This document shows positions 35,055 through 44,851 of a stretch of 64,000 nucleotides of DNA, one piece after another (position 1 is the stretch's first letter; every line of letters begins with the position of its first letter). The notes under the pieces are model-generated. The model saw nothing but the letters and a program-made list of their open reading frames with translations. It ran no database searches and was not told where the DNA came from. Both the position numbers and the translations under genes were made by a program. The DNA comes from Oscillospiraceae bacterium (GTDB lineage Bacteria; Bacillota; Clostridia; Oscillospirales; Acutalibacteraceae), in the NCBI GenBank assembly GCA_902792905.1, contig CADBBH010000003.1:124001-188000 (forward strand), written 5' to 3'.

Positions 35055-36473
35055 TTATTGTTCGCTTTCGAGCGCCTGTTTCTTTGCAGTAACGGCGTCG
35101 AGAATCTCTCTCTTGTAATCGCCGTAAATTTTATATCTGCCCGCGAATATGATATGGGAAATCACCAGCATAATCGGAGGCACTATAAACATCATAAAGG
35201 TAATCGCGTTGTTTGCCGCGTGGTTTACGACAGTCTCCTTCGCGCCTTTGCTGAAATCGTATTTCGTGGCGACGAAGGCGGAATACATGATAATAGACTG
35301 CAACGTGTATGCCATCTTCTGAAGGAAACCCTTCATAGAGAAAGTCAGACTCTGGTTTCTCGTGCCGAGCTTATATTCGCCGTAGTCAACAATATCAGCG
35401 AGCATGACGGTTTGATTGACGAACATCGAGCCGATTCCGATTGAAGCGATAAGGTAGCAGATGCCGAGCGCAAGCACGTTTCCGCCGAAAAAGTAGCCGA
35501 CAACCGCCATGCCGATATATCCGAGAGTCGCCGCAGAGAGGGAGAGGCGGTAGGTCGAGCGGTTGGTCATAAATTTATCGCAGATCGGGATAACGAGAAT
35601 CGAGAGCACCGAGCCGACCGAGCCGAGCAGGTTGAATTTTGACTGCAGGGTGAGGTCGCCCCTGACCTGCAGGAAGTAGTAGCTGCTGATGCCCGAAGTC
35701 ATATAGTAGCCGCAGTTCGAAATCATCGCAAAGAGCATAAAGGTCAGCAGCTGGTCGTTATGCCTGATAACTCCGAGCGCCTTGCGGAAGGAGAATTTCT
35801 CTCCTGATTTCACAGACGACGTCTCCTTGGTTGAGACAACCGTTATCATCGCGAAGAAAATGAGGGCGGCCGAAGCGATAATGCTCCATTTTCCGAAGCC
35901 CCTGCTGAGCCCCTGAGCGCTGAGAGTCTCGAGCTTTGCGCCCGATTCGCCCGCGAATTTCACTACGATAATCGAGGTGAAAATCGAGACGATCCCCTGA
36001 CCGAGGCCCGAGAAGGTTCTCGCTATGGTAGAGACAAGGTTTCTGCCCTTCTCCTCGGTTGCGAAGGTCGGAATCATACTCCAGAAGGGAATGTCGGCGA
36101 GAGTATTCGTCATACCCCAGAGCACATAGAATACCGCGACGAGCACATAGACGACCGCCGTCTTCGCGTTGAATCCCGCGATATTGAAAAGCAGGGAGAG
36201 GACAATCGCGTTGAATATCGCTCCAGTCATAATCCACGGGCGGTATTTACCCATCTTCGTATTTGTCCTGTCAACTATCGAGCCCATCATCGGGTCATTC
36301 ACACCGTCCCAGATTCTTGCGAGCGGGGCGAGAATCAGCAGGAAGACAGGGCTGATTTTAAGGGCGTTTGTCAGATACAGCGAGAGATATGAATAGAACA
36401 GGCCGTAGCTTAAATCAAGGCCTATCGCGCCTACGCCGTATCCGATTTTTTCGGAAAGAGGAACTTTTTTCAT
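35055..36473 (-). CDS. GPH-family glycoside/hexuronide:cation symporter (MFS)
   Basis: 472 residues with about 12 membrane helices. The loop DGVNDPMMGSIVDRTNTKMG is the diagnostic GPH-family motif between helices 2 and 3. These symporters import glycosides, pentosides or hexuronides with Na+ or H+. Its position between a phosphoesterase/GH3 pair and TetR suggests import of a beta-glucoside-type sugar. AAAGGAA lies 11 bases before the ATG. Confidence 0.93.
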   Translation of the reverse strand: MKKVPLSEKIGYGVGAIGLDLSYGLFYSYLSLYLTNALKISPVFLLILAPLARIWDGVNDPMMGSIVDRTNTKMGKYRPWIMTGAIFNAIVLSLLFNIAGFNAKTAVVYVLVAVFYVLWGMTNTLADIPFWSMIPTFATEEKGRNLVSTIARTFSGLGQGIVSIFTSIIVVKFAGESGAKLETLSAQGLSRGFGKWSIIASAALIFFAMITVVSTKETSSVKSGEKFSFRKALGVIRHNDQLLTFMLFAMISNCGYYMTSGISSYYFLQVRGDLTLQSKFNLLGSVGSVLSILVIPICDKFMTNRSTYRLSLSAATLGYIGMAVVGYFFGGNVLALGICYLIASIGIGSMFVNQTVMLADIVDYGEYKLGTRNQSLTFSMKGFLQKMAYTLQSIIMYSAFVATKYDFSKGAKETVVNHAANNAITFMMFIVPPIMLVISHIIFAGRYKIYGDYKREILDAVTAKKQALESEQ

Positions 36474-36488
36474 GGTTTATGAATTCCT

Positions 36489-39400
36489 TTATGCGTTAAT
36501 TGTAGAGAGAAATCTGCTGAAAAGCATCATAACGGGAGCCAGCATCTTGATAATTATTCCCGTGAATTTCCAGGTGGATTTAAGACTGAGCTTTGAAAGA
36601 ATCGTTGAGATGATTCTGCCGAGCAGCGAATCGCCGAAGATATCACCAGGACTCTTAATGTTACCGGTTTTTGAAATTCCGAAGGAATCCGCGAGCTTTG
36701 CTTCGCCGTCGATAATCTGATAAGCGTTGTAATAGAGCTTATTGCCGTCAACGGTAATCGCCGAGAACATCGGATAATCGTTTTCAACTATACATTCGGC
36801 GCGGTCGAAGTATTTATCGCATTTCTCCGCCTCGACCTCCTGATATTCCTTGACTCCCGACGAGCAGATAATCGAATAAACCGTGCCCTGCGGATCGAGC
36901 TTCATATCGTATTCGACGCCGTTGTAGGTTTCCTTCGCTGTCTGAGTCGGCACGGCCGCATTTGCGTTCATGACTCCCGTGCGGGTATAGACGTGATTAT
37001 GCCCTTCAAGCACGAGGTCAACCCCGAGATAGGGAAGCAGAGCGGAGAGCTGATTGCGCAGATTGACAGTCTCTTTATCCTTGTAGTAAATGCCGTCGGC
37101 ATAGAGCGCCTTGTGGAGAACGACTATATGCCAGTCCGCATCGGAGGACTGAATATCCTTCTTCATCCAGTCGAGCTGTTTGTCGCTCAGTTTCTTGTCA
37201 TCCATATCGTTGGTGTTGAGCACCGTAAAATGGACATAATTGTAATCGTATGAATAGAATACGCCCGAATCGAGATCCTGTTCGGGAACATTTGCGAGCG
37301 AGAAATAATTTGAAATCACATTCTCGGCATCCTCGTGATTGCCCGAAGCCGGCATAAACGGCATTGAGCGGAATGTATCGGAGGAATTGAAGAAATAATT
37401 CCAGTGTTTCATATTTTCGCCGAGATCGACCTGGTCACCGTTTGAAACGGTGAACCGCGCATCGGGATAGAGCGAGGTTGCCGCGTCCATAACCGAAGCA
37501 TAGGTTTCATAATGGCTCGGTCTCTGCGCCTGAGGATCTGTTATATTGATGAAGGTGAACGCCTCATCTTTGCCGCCCGAGGTTGTTATCACGCCCGGCT
37601 CGCTCCACCAGCCTTTTTCGGCGGAGCCGACTCTGTAGGAATACTTTTTGCCCGGTTCAAGCCCCGTCAGAGTGACTGTATGCTTGATATAATCCTTGCC
37701 GAAGGGCAGAATTCCTATGAATCCGAGATCGGCGCCGGGATATTTCAGAATCACGCTTTCGCTTGAAGCTTTGATTCCGCCGCCTGTTGTTGCTCTGCCG
37801 GTGAACTGCGGGTTTTCGCTGTAATCGAGAAGTTCGATATCCGTATCCTCAATGCTGTATTTTGTAATCCAGCTTATCGTTGCGCCGGTTGACGGATCCG
37901 CGGCGAGAGTCATATTCAGGTCGTTCGGCAGGCGGTAATCGTCTTTCGTCGCCTCAAAATCAACCGAACCCGAATATGTTATCGTAATATTGTTATCCCT
38001 GACCTTGTCGGGGTTATCGTCGAAAACGAGGGACTTAATCATCCACTTGATTGTCGCGCCCCACGCCTCAAACTGTGATTTTGTGAGATATTTGTCAAGA
38101 AGCAGGGTGTTGAGAATATTGTCAATTGAACTGTAATCCTCGGGAACGAGAGGAATGGAGAGGACTTTATCGACAATATTGATAAGCGAATTGTCTCCGC
38201 CGAAAATTCTGATGAATATCGCGTTGAGCAGTCTGCCGAAGAGAGAGAAGAGACTGCCTTCTGGGAAGAGCTCGCCCGGATTGAGATCGATATTTTTGAG
38301 AATCTCACCCTGAATCAGGTCGTGGTCGAGCACATCAATCAGCAGGCGGAAAAAGGCCTCGGTTGTGACTCCGCTGTCAAAGCCCTCGAGAGCGTCCTCA
38401 AGATATTCGTAGCCCTCTTTGCCGTAGATATCCTCGTCGCCGCCGTAATAGAGAAGCAGGGCTGTTGTCGCGTATTCGCCGAGAGTGCAGCCTTTGCCGG
38501 TCAGCGGAGTACCGAGAATTTCGTTGTTATAGGTGCAGGGATAGGAGCTGACCTCGAAATCCATCAGCTTCTTTATCATCACCATAACCTTATCGAGAGT
38601 CTCTTCGGGCTTGGTGATGTATTCCGCCATTATCTGCCTGTCGATATCGTGGATAAGCCCCATAAGATTGGTTCTCACGGTGACAATATCCATATTGCCG
38701 AGAGCGAGGCCGTTTGTGCCGATAAGACCGATGAGCAGCTGTTCAACATCGATGTTTTTGGTCTTAAGGAACGGAATAAGTCCGCCGGCCTGCGCAATCT
38801 GAGTGAAATACTTGTCAACGACGCCCGCGAGAGTCCTGTAGAGGAAATCGTTTATATCGTTGCCGAAGGTGCGGTCAAATGATTTTGTGAATTTATAAGG
38901 AACGGCAAATTCCTCGCCCTCGTCTGTTTTCACGGGAGGAAGCTCAAGACGTGTGTCGTCAACATCCCAGTTTATCATATCAAGGGTTGTATTCTCACCG
39001 TCTGTCGTCATATCGACGGTCCTGAAATAATTCGGATAACCCGAGAGAGTCGGGGTGAGAATATCGGTGAGCATTTCGCCGTTATCATTGATGTGTGAGC
39101 TTGTGTCGCTCGAATGGAGATGGCCGGAATAGACATAATGAATGCCGGCATCCGCGTAGGTTTCGCAGACTCTGAGCCAGTCTTTGAGTACGAAGGCAAA
39201 GAAGGTTGCCTCCTCAATCTCCATATGGGGAACTATATTATGATGCTGCATAACGAAGGGGGTTCTGCCCTCGCGCTTTGCCTTTTCGGCTTCTTTGACA
39301 ACCCATTTGAGGAGTTCGGGACCTACTGTGCCGTCAGTCACGTGTTCCTCTTCCTTCGCTCCGTTATCTACGGTGTAGATGTTTGTATCTACAACTATCA

Positions 39401-40013
39401 GCCGGAAGGCGTCGCCCAGATTTGCGGCGTAGGAGAGCATGCCGCCTTTTACCGCGGGATAATCGGCGGGCGTGAAGAAGGAATCGGCCTCGTCAAAGCC
39501 GAGATTCTTATAAATCTCCCTGAACTGCTCGGGCGAAGTTTTTTCTCCCTGCTCCTCGATTCCGTTTACAAAGGTGGAAGCGTCGGAATTGTTGATATCG
39601 TGGTTGCCGTTGGTGACAAATACGGGGATGCCCGTTCTTGCCTCCCATTCCTCGAGCTTCGCCGCGAGCTCCTTATGTCCTTCAAGCTCGCCGTCCTTGG
39701 TGAGGTCGCCCGGAATCAGCAGGAAATTTGCGCCCTCCTCTTCATATTCGGAGAGGACTTTCTCGATTCCCTCAAGCGCGTTTGAAACCTGGGAATCGTG
39801 CTCGTCATATTCCTTGTTTTTATAATAATTCTTTTTGAAAAACGCTTCATTATTGCCGCCGCTCAGGCTGTTCGGAAAATAGTGAGGGTCGGAAAACACT
39901 CCGAGATGGATTGTTCCCTCCTCTGCGTGCGCAACCACAAGAGGCAGCGAAGAGATAAGGATTGCCAGCGCGAGCAGAATTGCGGTAAGCTTTGCTTTGT
40001 TTGATTTCATCAT
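36489..40013 (-). CDS. Secreted tandem metallophosphoesterase (calcineurin-like plus purple-acid-phosphatase-like)
   Basis: 1174 residues. Signal peptide (TAILLALAILISSLPLVVAHA). Domain 1 (~35-380) is a calcineurin-type phosphoesterase with SDPHYF, PGDLTKDGE, TNGNHDIN, MQHHNIVPH and SGHLHSSD. A mostly helical middle region follows (~400-660). Next comes an Fn3-like N-domain (~690-800) and a purple-acid-phosphatase-type catalytic domain (~815-1080) with NGDQVDLG, ASGNHED, VVLHKALY and LEGHNHVYTR. A C-terminal hydrophobic helix (IIIKMLAPVMMLF) may anchor it. All metal-ligand motifs are intact in both domains. Each half is usually its own protein; the substrate is unknown. ATG at 40013, or the next codon, follows GGGG. 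Confidence 0.85.
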   Translation of the reverse strand: MMKSNKAKLTAILLALAILISSLPLVVAHAEEGTIHLGVFSDPHYFPNSLSGGNNEAFFKKNYYKNKEYDEHDSQVSNALEGIEKVLSEYEEEGANFLLIPGDLTKDGELEGHKELAAKLEEWEARTGIPVFVTNGNHDINNSDASTFVNGIEEQGEKTSPEQFREIYKNLGFDEADSFFTPADYPAVKGGMLSYAANLGDAFRLIVVDTNIYTVDNGAKEEEHVTDGTVGPELLKWVVKEAEKAKREGRTPFVMQHHNIVPHMEIEEATFFAFVLKDWLRVCETYADAGIHYVYSGHLHSSDTSSHINDNGEMLTDILTPTLSGYPNYFRTVDMTTDGENTTLDMINWDVDDTRLELPPVKTDEGEEFAVPYKFTKSFDRTFGNDINDFLYRTLAGVVDKYFTQIAQAGGLIPFLKTKNIDVEQLLIGLIGTNGLALGNMDIVTVRTNLMGLIHDIDRQIMAEYITKPEETLDKVMVMIKKLMDFEVSSYPCTYNNEILGTPLTGKGCTLGEYATTALLLYYGGDEDIYGKEGYEYLEDALEGFDSGVTTEAFFRLLIDVLDHDLIQGEILKNIDLNPGELFPEGSLFSLFGRLLNAIFIRIFGGDNSLINIVDKVLSIPLVPEDYSSIDNILNTLLLDKYLTKSQFEAWGATIKWMIKSLVFDDNPDKVRDNNITITYSGSVDFEATKDDYRLPNDLNMTLAADPSTGATISWITKYSIEDTDIELLDYSENPQFTGRATTGGGIKASSESVILKYPGADLGFIGILPFGKDYIKHTVTLTGLEPGKKYSYRVGSAEKGWWSEPGVITTSGGKDEAFTFINITDPQAQRPSHYETYASVMDAATSLYPDARFTVSNGDQVDLGENMKHWNYFFNSSDTFRSMPFMPASGNHEDAENVISNYFSLANVPEQDLDSGVFYSYDYNYVHFTVLNTNDMDDKKLSDKQLDWMKKDIQSSDADWHIVVLHKALYADGIYYKDKETVNLRNQLSALLPYLGVDLVLEGHNHVYTRTGVMNANAAVPTQTAKETYNGVEYDMKLDPQGTVYSIICSSGVKEYQEVEAEKCDKYFDRAECIVENDYPMFSAITVDGNKLYYNAYQIIDGEAKLADSFGISKTGNIKSPGDIFGDSLLGRIISTILSKLSLKSTWKFTGIIIKMLAPVMMLFSRFLSTINA

Positions 40014-40049
40014 ATTTTCCCCGTTAAAGTTTAAAATTGCCTTAAAATA

Positions 40050-42467
40050 TCAGATGCTCTTCATAAGCGGCCCGATGCCCTTGATTGCTTTGGGAATCTG
40101 GCTGAATATCTTTCTCAGGCCGCCCTTGCCGTCACTGAGATAGGTTACAAGGCCCTCGGCCATCTTATCATTGAAGACGCCGCCGCTCATTGAGATGAAA
40201 TCCCTGAACGGAGTCTGCAGAGCGATGCCCTTTGCCATTCCCTCGGGAACGAGCTTATCGAGGAGCTTGTACATCTTTGCGCCGTGTTTTGAAGTGCGGC
40301 AGTATTCGAAGTTATCCTCGATGGAGAAGGGCTTCGCGGGATCTCTGTCCTTCGCGGGAATAGCTCTGCCGAGCACTGCGGTATACTGATTATCGGGAAC
40401 ATCCTGAACCTTGCCGGTATAGTAAACGGGAGCAGTCTTTGAATAATCGGGAATCTCAGTCTGCGCCGCTTTGATATTGACTTCGGCCGTGAGGCGGATA
40501 TCTGCGCTGGATGCGCCGACGAGAATCTCAAATGCGCCGCTTTCGACAGTCCAGTCATTTGCGTTGACATTCCAGAACGCGAACGCTCTCTTGCCGAGCT
40601 TGATTGAAATCTCTTTCTCCTCGCCTGCCTCAAGGAATACCTTCTTGAAGCCTTTGAGTTCCTTGACCGGGCGGAAGATAGTGCTCTCTTTATCGGCGAC
40701 ATAGAGCTGAGCGATTTCAGCGCCTGCGACGGTGCCGGTATTCTTTACTTTGAAGGAAACGGTGATTTCATCGTTTTCATCGGCATCGGTCTTGTCGAGC
40801 TTTATGTCGGAATATTTAAAGGTGGTATATGAAAGACCGTGGCCGAAGGGGTAGCGGACCGCCTGACCGGCCTTCTCATAGTATCTGTAACCGATATAGA
40901 TGCTCTCCCTGTGTTCAACAGTAGCGGGGTTGCCGGGGAAATTGTTGACAGCGGGAGTGTCGGCGTAAACGAGCGGATAAGTCTCGGGAAGTTTGCCCGA
41001 GGGGTTGACCTTGCCGGTCAGAATATCAGCAACTGCGCCGCCGCCTGCCTGACCTCCGAGATAGCTGTTGAGAACTGCCTTGACGCTGTCGTTCCACGGC
41101 ATTTCAACGGGCGAACCGCCTGCGAGGACAACTACGGTATTCGGATTCGCCTTCACGACTTCTTCAACGAGTTTATCGTGTGCGTCGGGAAGCTTCATAT
41201 GGGTTCTGTCATAGCCCTCCGCCTCGTATTCATCCGTAAGGCCGATGAAAACAACGGCTGTGTCAACCTTGCCGGCAAGCTGAGCCGCTTCAGCGATGAG
41301 CTTGTCATTATTCTTCGCTTTCTTCGCGGTGAGCTCATAGCCCTGCGCGTATTCTGCATTTATGCCGAGCTTCGCAAGCTCATCAAAGGCGTTGTCAAGC
41401 TGTGTCGGAACTATATGAGATGAGCCCGCGCCCTGGTATCTCGGTGTTTTGGCGAGCGCGCCGATAACGGCGATTTTCTTTGATGTATTGAGCGGAAGGA
41501 TGCCGTCGTTCTTCATGAGGACCATGCAGCCTGCGGCGATTCTTCTCGCGAGCGGTTGATCGTCGGCATCGTTGTATTCATAATTCTCTTTTGCGCCGTC
41601 AACGCATTTTTTCATAAGCATAAGAACGTTGAGCGCTCTCGCGTCAACTACCGCCTCGTCGAGTTCGCCGTTTTTGACTGCCTCAACTATTTTTGCGGTG
41701 CCCGTGCCGGAAGATGAGGGCATTTCAAGATCATTGCCCGCCTTCATACCGTCAACTCTCTTGTTGACGGCGCCCCAGTCGCTGACTACAACGCCGTTCC
41801 ATCCCCACTCGTTGCGCAGAATTTCGGTCTGGGTATGATAATTCTCGGAGCCGTGATAGCCGTTTATCTTATTATATGAATTCATAACCGTCCAGGGGGC
41901 GGCCTTTTTTGTCGCAATTTCAAATGCTCTGAGATATATTTCGCGAAGCGCTCTCTCGTCAACCACCGAATCGACAACCATTCTTCTGGTTTCCTGGCTG
42001 TTGACCGCGAAATGCTTGAGAGAAGTACCGACTCCCATCGACTGAACGCCGTTTATGAAGCCTGCAGCCATTTCGCCCGCAAGCTCGGGATCTTCCGCAA
42101 AATACTCAAAGTTTCTTCCGCAGAGAGGAGATCTCTTCATGTTGACGCCGGGTCCGAGAAGAACGCCGACCTGCTCCTTGAGGCACTTCTTGCCGAGCGC
42201 CTGTCCCATCTCATAGACGAGTTCGGGATCCCAGGAAGCCGCTGTGGTCGCCGCGGTCGGGAATGAAATTGAAGGAACGGAAGTAGAGAGACTGCTGCCT
42301 TTCTTCTCATAATCCTTTTTTCTGAGGCCGTGAGGGCCGTCACATACCATAATTACGGGTATGTCATATTTCTCCATTCCCTTGAGATGCCAGAAATCGC
42401 TGCCGTCGCAGAGAGCGGCCTTTTCTTCAAGTGTCATTTCAGCTAAAATCGCATTGGGGTCTTTCAT
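40050..42467 (-). CDS. Glycoside hydrolase family 3 (beta-glucosidase-like)
   Basis: 805 residues. GH3 N-terminal barrel with KHFAVNSQETRR and the nucleophile Asp230 in VVSDWGAV, GH3 C-terminal domain (GAGSSHIVPTQLDNAFDELA, YEAEGYDRTHM, GGSPVEMPW), and a fibronectin-III-like domain (~590-660). No signal peptide, so it is cytoplasmic and would hydrolyse imported beta-glycosides, matching the GPH symporter downstream. A C-terminal extension of ~110 residues beyond the Fn3 domain is unassigned. AGGAGG precedes the ATG. Confidence 0.93.
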   Translation of the reverse strand: MKDPNAILAEMTLEEKAALCDGSDFWHLKGMEKYDIPVIMVCDGPHGLRKKDYEKKGSSLSTSVPSISFPTAATTAASWDPELVYEMGQALGKKCLKEQVGVLLGPGVNMKRSPLCGRNFEYFAEDPELAGEMAAGFINGVQSMGVGTSLKHFAVNSQETRRMVVDSVVDERALREIYLRAFEIATKKAAPWTVMNSYNKINGYHGSENYHTQTEILRNEWGWNGVVVSDWGAVNKRVDGMKAGNDLEMPSSSGTGTAKIVEAVKNGELDEAVVDARALNVLMLMKKCVDGAKENYEYNDADDQPLARRIAAGCMVLMKNDGILPLNTSKKIAVIGALAKTPRYQGAGSSHIVPTQLDNAFDELAKLGINAEYAQGYELTAKKAKNNDKLIAEAAQLAGKVDTAVVFIGLTDEYEAEGYDRTHMKLPDAHDKLVEEVVKANPNTVVVLAGGSPVEMPWNDSVKAVLNSYLGGQAGGGAVADILTGKVNPSGKLPETYPLVYADTPAVNNFPGNPATVEHRESIYIGYRYYEKAGQAVRYPFGHGLSYTTFKYSDIKLDKTDADENDEITVSFKVKNTGTVAGAEIAQLYVADKESTIFRPVKELKGFKKVFLEAGEEKEISIKLGKRAFAFWNVNANDWTVESGAFEILVGASSADIRLTAEVNIKAAQTEIPDYSKTAPVYYTGKVQDVPDNQYTAVLGRAIPAKDRDPAKPFSIEDNFEYCRTSKHGAKMYKLLDKLVPEGMAKGIALQTPFRDFISMSGGVFNDKMAEGLVTYLSDGKGGLRKIFSQIPKAIKGIGPLMKSI

Positions 42468-42510
42468 CGTATTTCCTCCTGATATATTGAATTGTATTTT
42501 ATTATCGTTT

Positions 42511-43827
42511 TCAATCGGAGCCGTCGGTTATTCCGAGCAGGTCTCCGGCTTCACTTTCGTCTATGGATTCGACCTTACCGAGTTTCTTGCGTATTATGTT
42601 GTTGCGCTTGTCCGCCTCGTCGAGCGCGCTGCCCGCCTCATCAATCTTCTTGCGTGCCTTCTGCAGCACATCGCCGAATTTTTCATACTGCTGTTTTGCC
42701 GCGGCGAGGAGCTGGCGCACTTCGTTTGCCTTCTCGTTTATCGCAACTGCTCTGTAGCCGTAGGAGAGCGAGCTGAGAAGCGCGGTAACGGTTGACGGGC
42801 CGGCTATCATAATATTGTAATCCGCCCGCACTCTTTCTGCTATGCCGTTTTTGGATGAGGCAATTTCGGCATAGAGTCCTTCTGTCGCAAGGTACATAAT
42901 CGCATAGGGTGTTGTCAGCGGTTCGTTGATATATTTTGAAATATCCCTGGCTTCGCCGAGCACTCTCGTCTCAAGCGCCTTTCGCGCTGCCTTGAGTGCC
43001 TCGGCATCTGCTGCGTCCGCGGCATCGCAGACTTTTATGTAATCCTCCATCGGGAACTTGGAGTCTATGGGCAGATAAGTGACCCTGCCGTCATTCGACG
43101 GGAGTCTGACGGCGAATTCAACCCTGTCCTGAGTGCCGGGAACGCAGACAAAGTTAGTCTCATACATACCGGGAATAGTCTGGTCGAGAATTCCGCCGAG
43201 CTGAACCTCGGCCCAGGTGCCTCTCGCCTTGACATTGGTCAGTACTCTGTTGAGCGCCGTGACATTGGCGGTCACGCCCGTGGAGAGTTCTTTCATTTCG
43301 CCGAGTGATTTGTTTACGCTTTCAAGCCGCTCGGAAACGGTTTTGAAGGATGAATCCAGTCTCGTTGAGAGGGTGGCGGTCAGCTTTTCGTCAACGGTCA
43401 TTCTCATCTGCTCGAGTTTCTTCTCGTTGCTCTCACGCATTTTTTCAACCGCGTCGGAGAGCGCCTTTCCCTGTTTGACGGTCTGTTCAAGGTTTTCAAC
43501 CTTGATTTCATTCAGCGTATTCTTTATTTCGCCCTCGAGCTTGGTAATTCTCTCGGTATTCTCCGTGTTCTGTTTTTCAAGTCTGGAACCGAGCTCGGTT
43601 CTCACGGCATTCTGACCCGCCGTGAATTCTCTGCGCGAGCGCTCAAATTCCGTGTCAATCCTTGTCGAGAAATCGTTGACCTTATCCTCGATATCCTCTA
43701 TTCTTGCCGAATCCGCTCCCGACTTTTTGCGCGTTGCGAGCAATATCACAAGCAGGATAATCAGCAGAATAATTGTCACGGCCGAAAGGATAATGAAAAC
43801 TATGTTATCCAGAGCATACACCCCCAT
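42511..43827 (-). CDS. rmuC: RmuC family protein
   Basis: 438 residues. One N-terminal membrane helix (IVFIILSAVTIILLIILLVI), a long coiled coil (~40-200), then the RmuC nuclease-like core (VKARGTWAEVQLGGILDQ, YLPIDSKFPMEDY). RmuC proteins limit DNA inversions and are predicted nucleases of the restriction-endonuclease fold. The ATG at 43827 lacks a ribosome site, and a -10 TATAAT lies only 14 bases upstream, so the message could be nearly leaderless. It is divergent from mtnN. Confidence 0.9.
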   Translation of the reverse strand: MGVYALDNIVFIILSAVTIILLIILLVILLATRKKSGADSARIEDIEDKVNDFSTRIDTEFERSRREFTAGQNAVRTELGSRLEKQNTENTERITKLEGEIKNTLNEIKVENLEQTVKQGKALSDAVEKMRESNEKKLEQMRMTVDEKLTATLSTRLDSSFKTVSERLESVNKSLGEMKELSTGVTANVTALNRVLTNVKARGTWAEVQLGGILDQTIPGMYETNFVCVPGTQDRVEFAVRLPSNDGRVTYLPIDSKFPMEDYIKVCDAADAADAEALKAARKALETRVLGEARDISKYINEPLTTPYAIMYLATEGLYAEIASSKNGIAERVRADYNIMIAGPSTVTALLSSLSYGYRAVAINEKANEVRQLLAAAKQQYEKFGDVLQKARKKIDEAGSALDEADKRNNIIRKKLGKVESIDESEAGDLLGITDGSD

Positions 43828-43915
43828 AATACAATATAATTATTATAATATTAACATATTCAATTAAAATAATCAATAACTTTTTGTGCAAATCGGAAAC
43901 CGGCCGGAGATTCTG

Positions 43916-43944
43916 TTTGCATTTTTTCCGATTGTGTGTATAAT
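43916..43944 (+). promoter_or_regulatory. Promoter of mtnN
   Basis: TTTGCA (43916-43921), 17-base spacer, TATAAT (43939-43944). Confidence 0.65.
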
Positions 43945-43969
43945 TGAAACGACAGGAGGATTTGTTATT

Positions 43970-44662
43970 ATGATAGGAATAATCGGAGCGATGAAAATCG
44001 AGATTGAGAAGACGGAAGCTCTTCTTGAGAATAAATCGGAGAAAACCGTTTCGGGAGTCAGGTTCGTTACGGGCACTCTTCACGGCAGGGAAATCGTGAC
44101 CGCGGTCTGCGGTATCGGCAAGGTCGCCGCGGCAATCTGTACGGAGGCGATGATACTCGAATATAATCCCGAATGTATCATCAATACAGGGGTTGCCGGC
44201 GGGCTGGCAGAGGATATTGATGTATGCGATGTCGTAATCGCCGAATCCCTTGTGCAGCACGATATGGACACCACCGCGATAGGCGATGCACCGGGCCTTA
44301 TTTCGGGTCTGAATATAGTATATATACCCGCCGATGAAAAGGTAAGCTCGGCGCTCTTCGCCGCCGCGGAAACCGCCGGAACATTCAAAGTAAAACGCGG
44401 AAAAATCGCTTCGGGAGACCAGTTCATAGCCGATGCGGGAAAGAAGGATTTTATAATCAAAACCTTCGGGGCCTCCGCCTGTGAAATGGAGGGCGCTTCC
44501 ATCGCTCAGGTCTGTTATTCCAACTCGATGCCTTTCGGAGTTGTCAGGGCAATAAGTGACAGAGCCGACGGCAGCGGTCACATTGACTATTCACAGTTCC
44601 TGCCGCTCGCCGCGGAAAATGCCGCGAAAATTATCGAAAACTTCGTCAACATATACAAATAA
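43970..44662 (+). CDS. mtnN: 5'-methylthioadenosine/S-adenosylhomocysteine nucleosidase
   Basis: 230 residues. It cleaves MTA and SAH to adenine and the thioribose product in methyl-group and polyamine recycling. Signatures are GIIGAMKIEIE with catalytic Glu11, NTGVAGGL, the nucleoside-binding ACEMEGAS, and AISDRADG with the catalytic Asp. The start at 43970 is set by AGGAGG at 43953-43958 and lies downstream of the promoter. Monocistronic, with its own terminator. Confidence 0.95.
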   Translation: MIGIIGAMKIEIEKTEALLENKSEKTVSGVRFVTGTLHGREIVTAVCGIGKVAAAICTEAMILEYNPECIINTGVAGGLAEDIDVCDVVIAESLVQHDMDTTAIGDAPGLISGLNIVYIPADEKVSSALFAAAETAGTFKVKRGKIASGDQFIADAGKKDFIIKTFGASACEMEGASIAQVCYSNSMPFGVVRAISDRADGSGHIDYSQFLPLAAENAAKIIENFVNIYK

Positions 44663-44683
44663 AGCAATAAATTTTCTACACAA

Positions 44684-44716
44684 AAAAGATGCTCTTCACG
44701 GGCATCTTTTCTTTTT
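44684..44716 (+). terminator. Terminator of mtnN
   Basis: AAAAGATGC pairs with GCATCTTTT, followed by CTTTTT. Confidence 0.85.
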
Positions 44717-44768
44717 GGAATTATTGTCAAAAGTTTATAGAAAAATTGCACGGATATCAAATATTTTG

Positions 44769-44797
44769 TTGACAGTGCATAATCTATCTGTTAAAAT
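44769..44797 (+). promoter_or_regulatory. Promoter of the SCP2/aminotransferase/transketolase operon
   Basis: TTGACA (44769-44774), 17-base spacer, TAAAAT (44792-44797). Confidence 0.8.
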
Positions 44798-44814
44798 AAA
44801 TTTATTATATTGGG

Positions 44815-44833
44815 CATCATATTATATATGATG
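44815..44833. promoter_or_regulatory. Operator-like perfect inverted repeat
   Basis: CATCATAT TAT ATATGATG, 8-bp arms around 3 bases, placed between the promoter and the ribosome site of the operon. Its position just past the start of transcription suits a repressor site. Confidence 0.5.
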
Positions 44834-44851
44834 TAACAGGAGGAATTCAAA

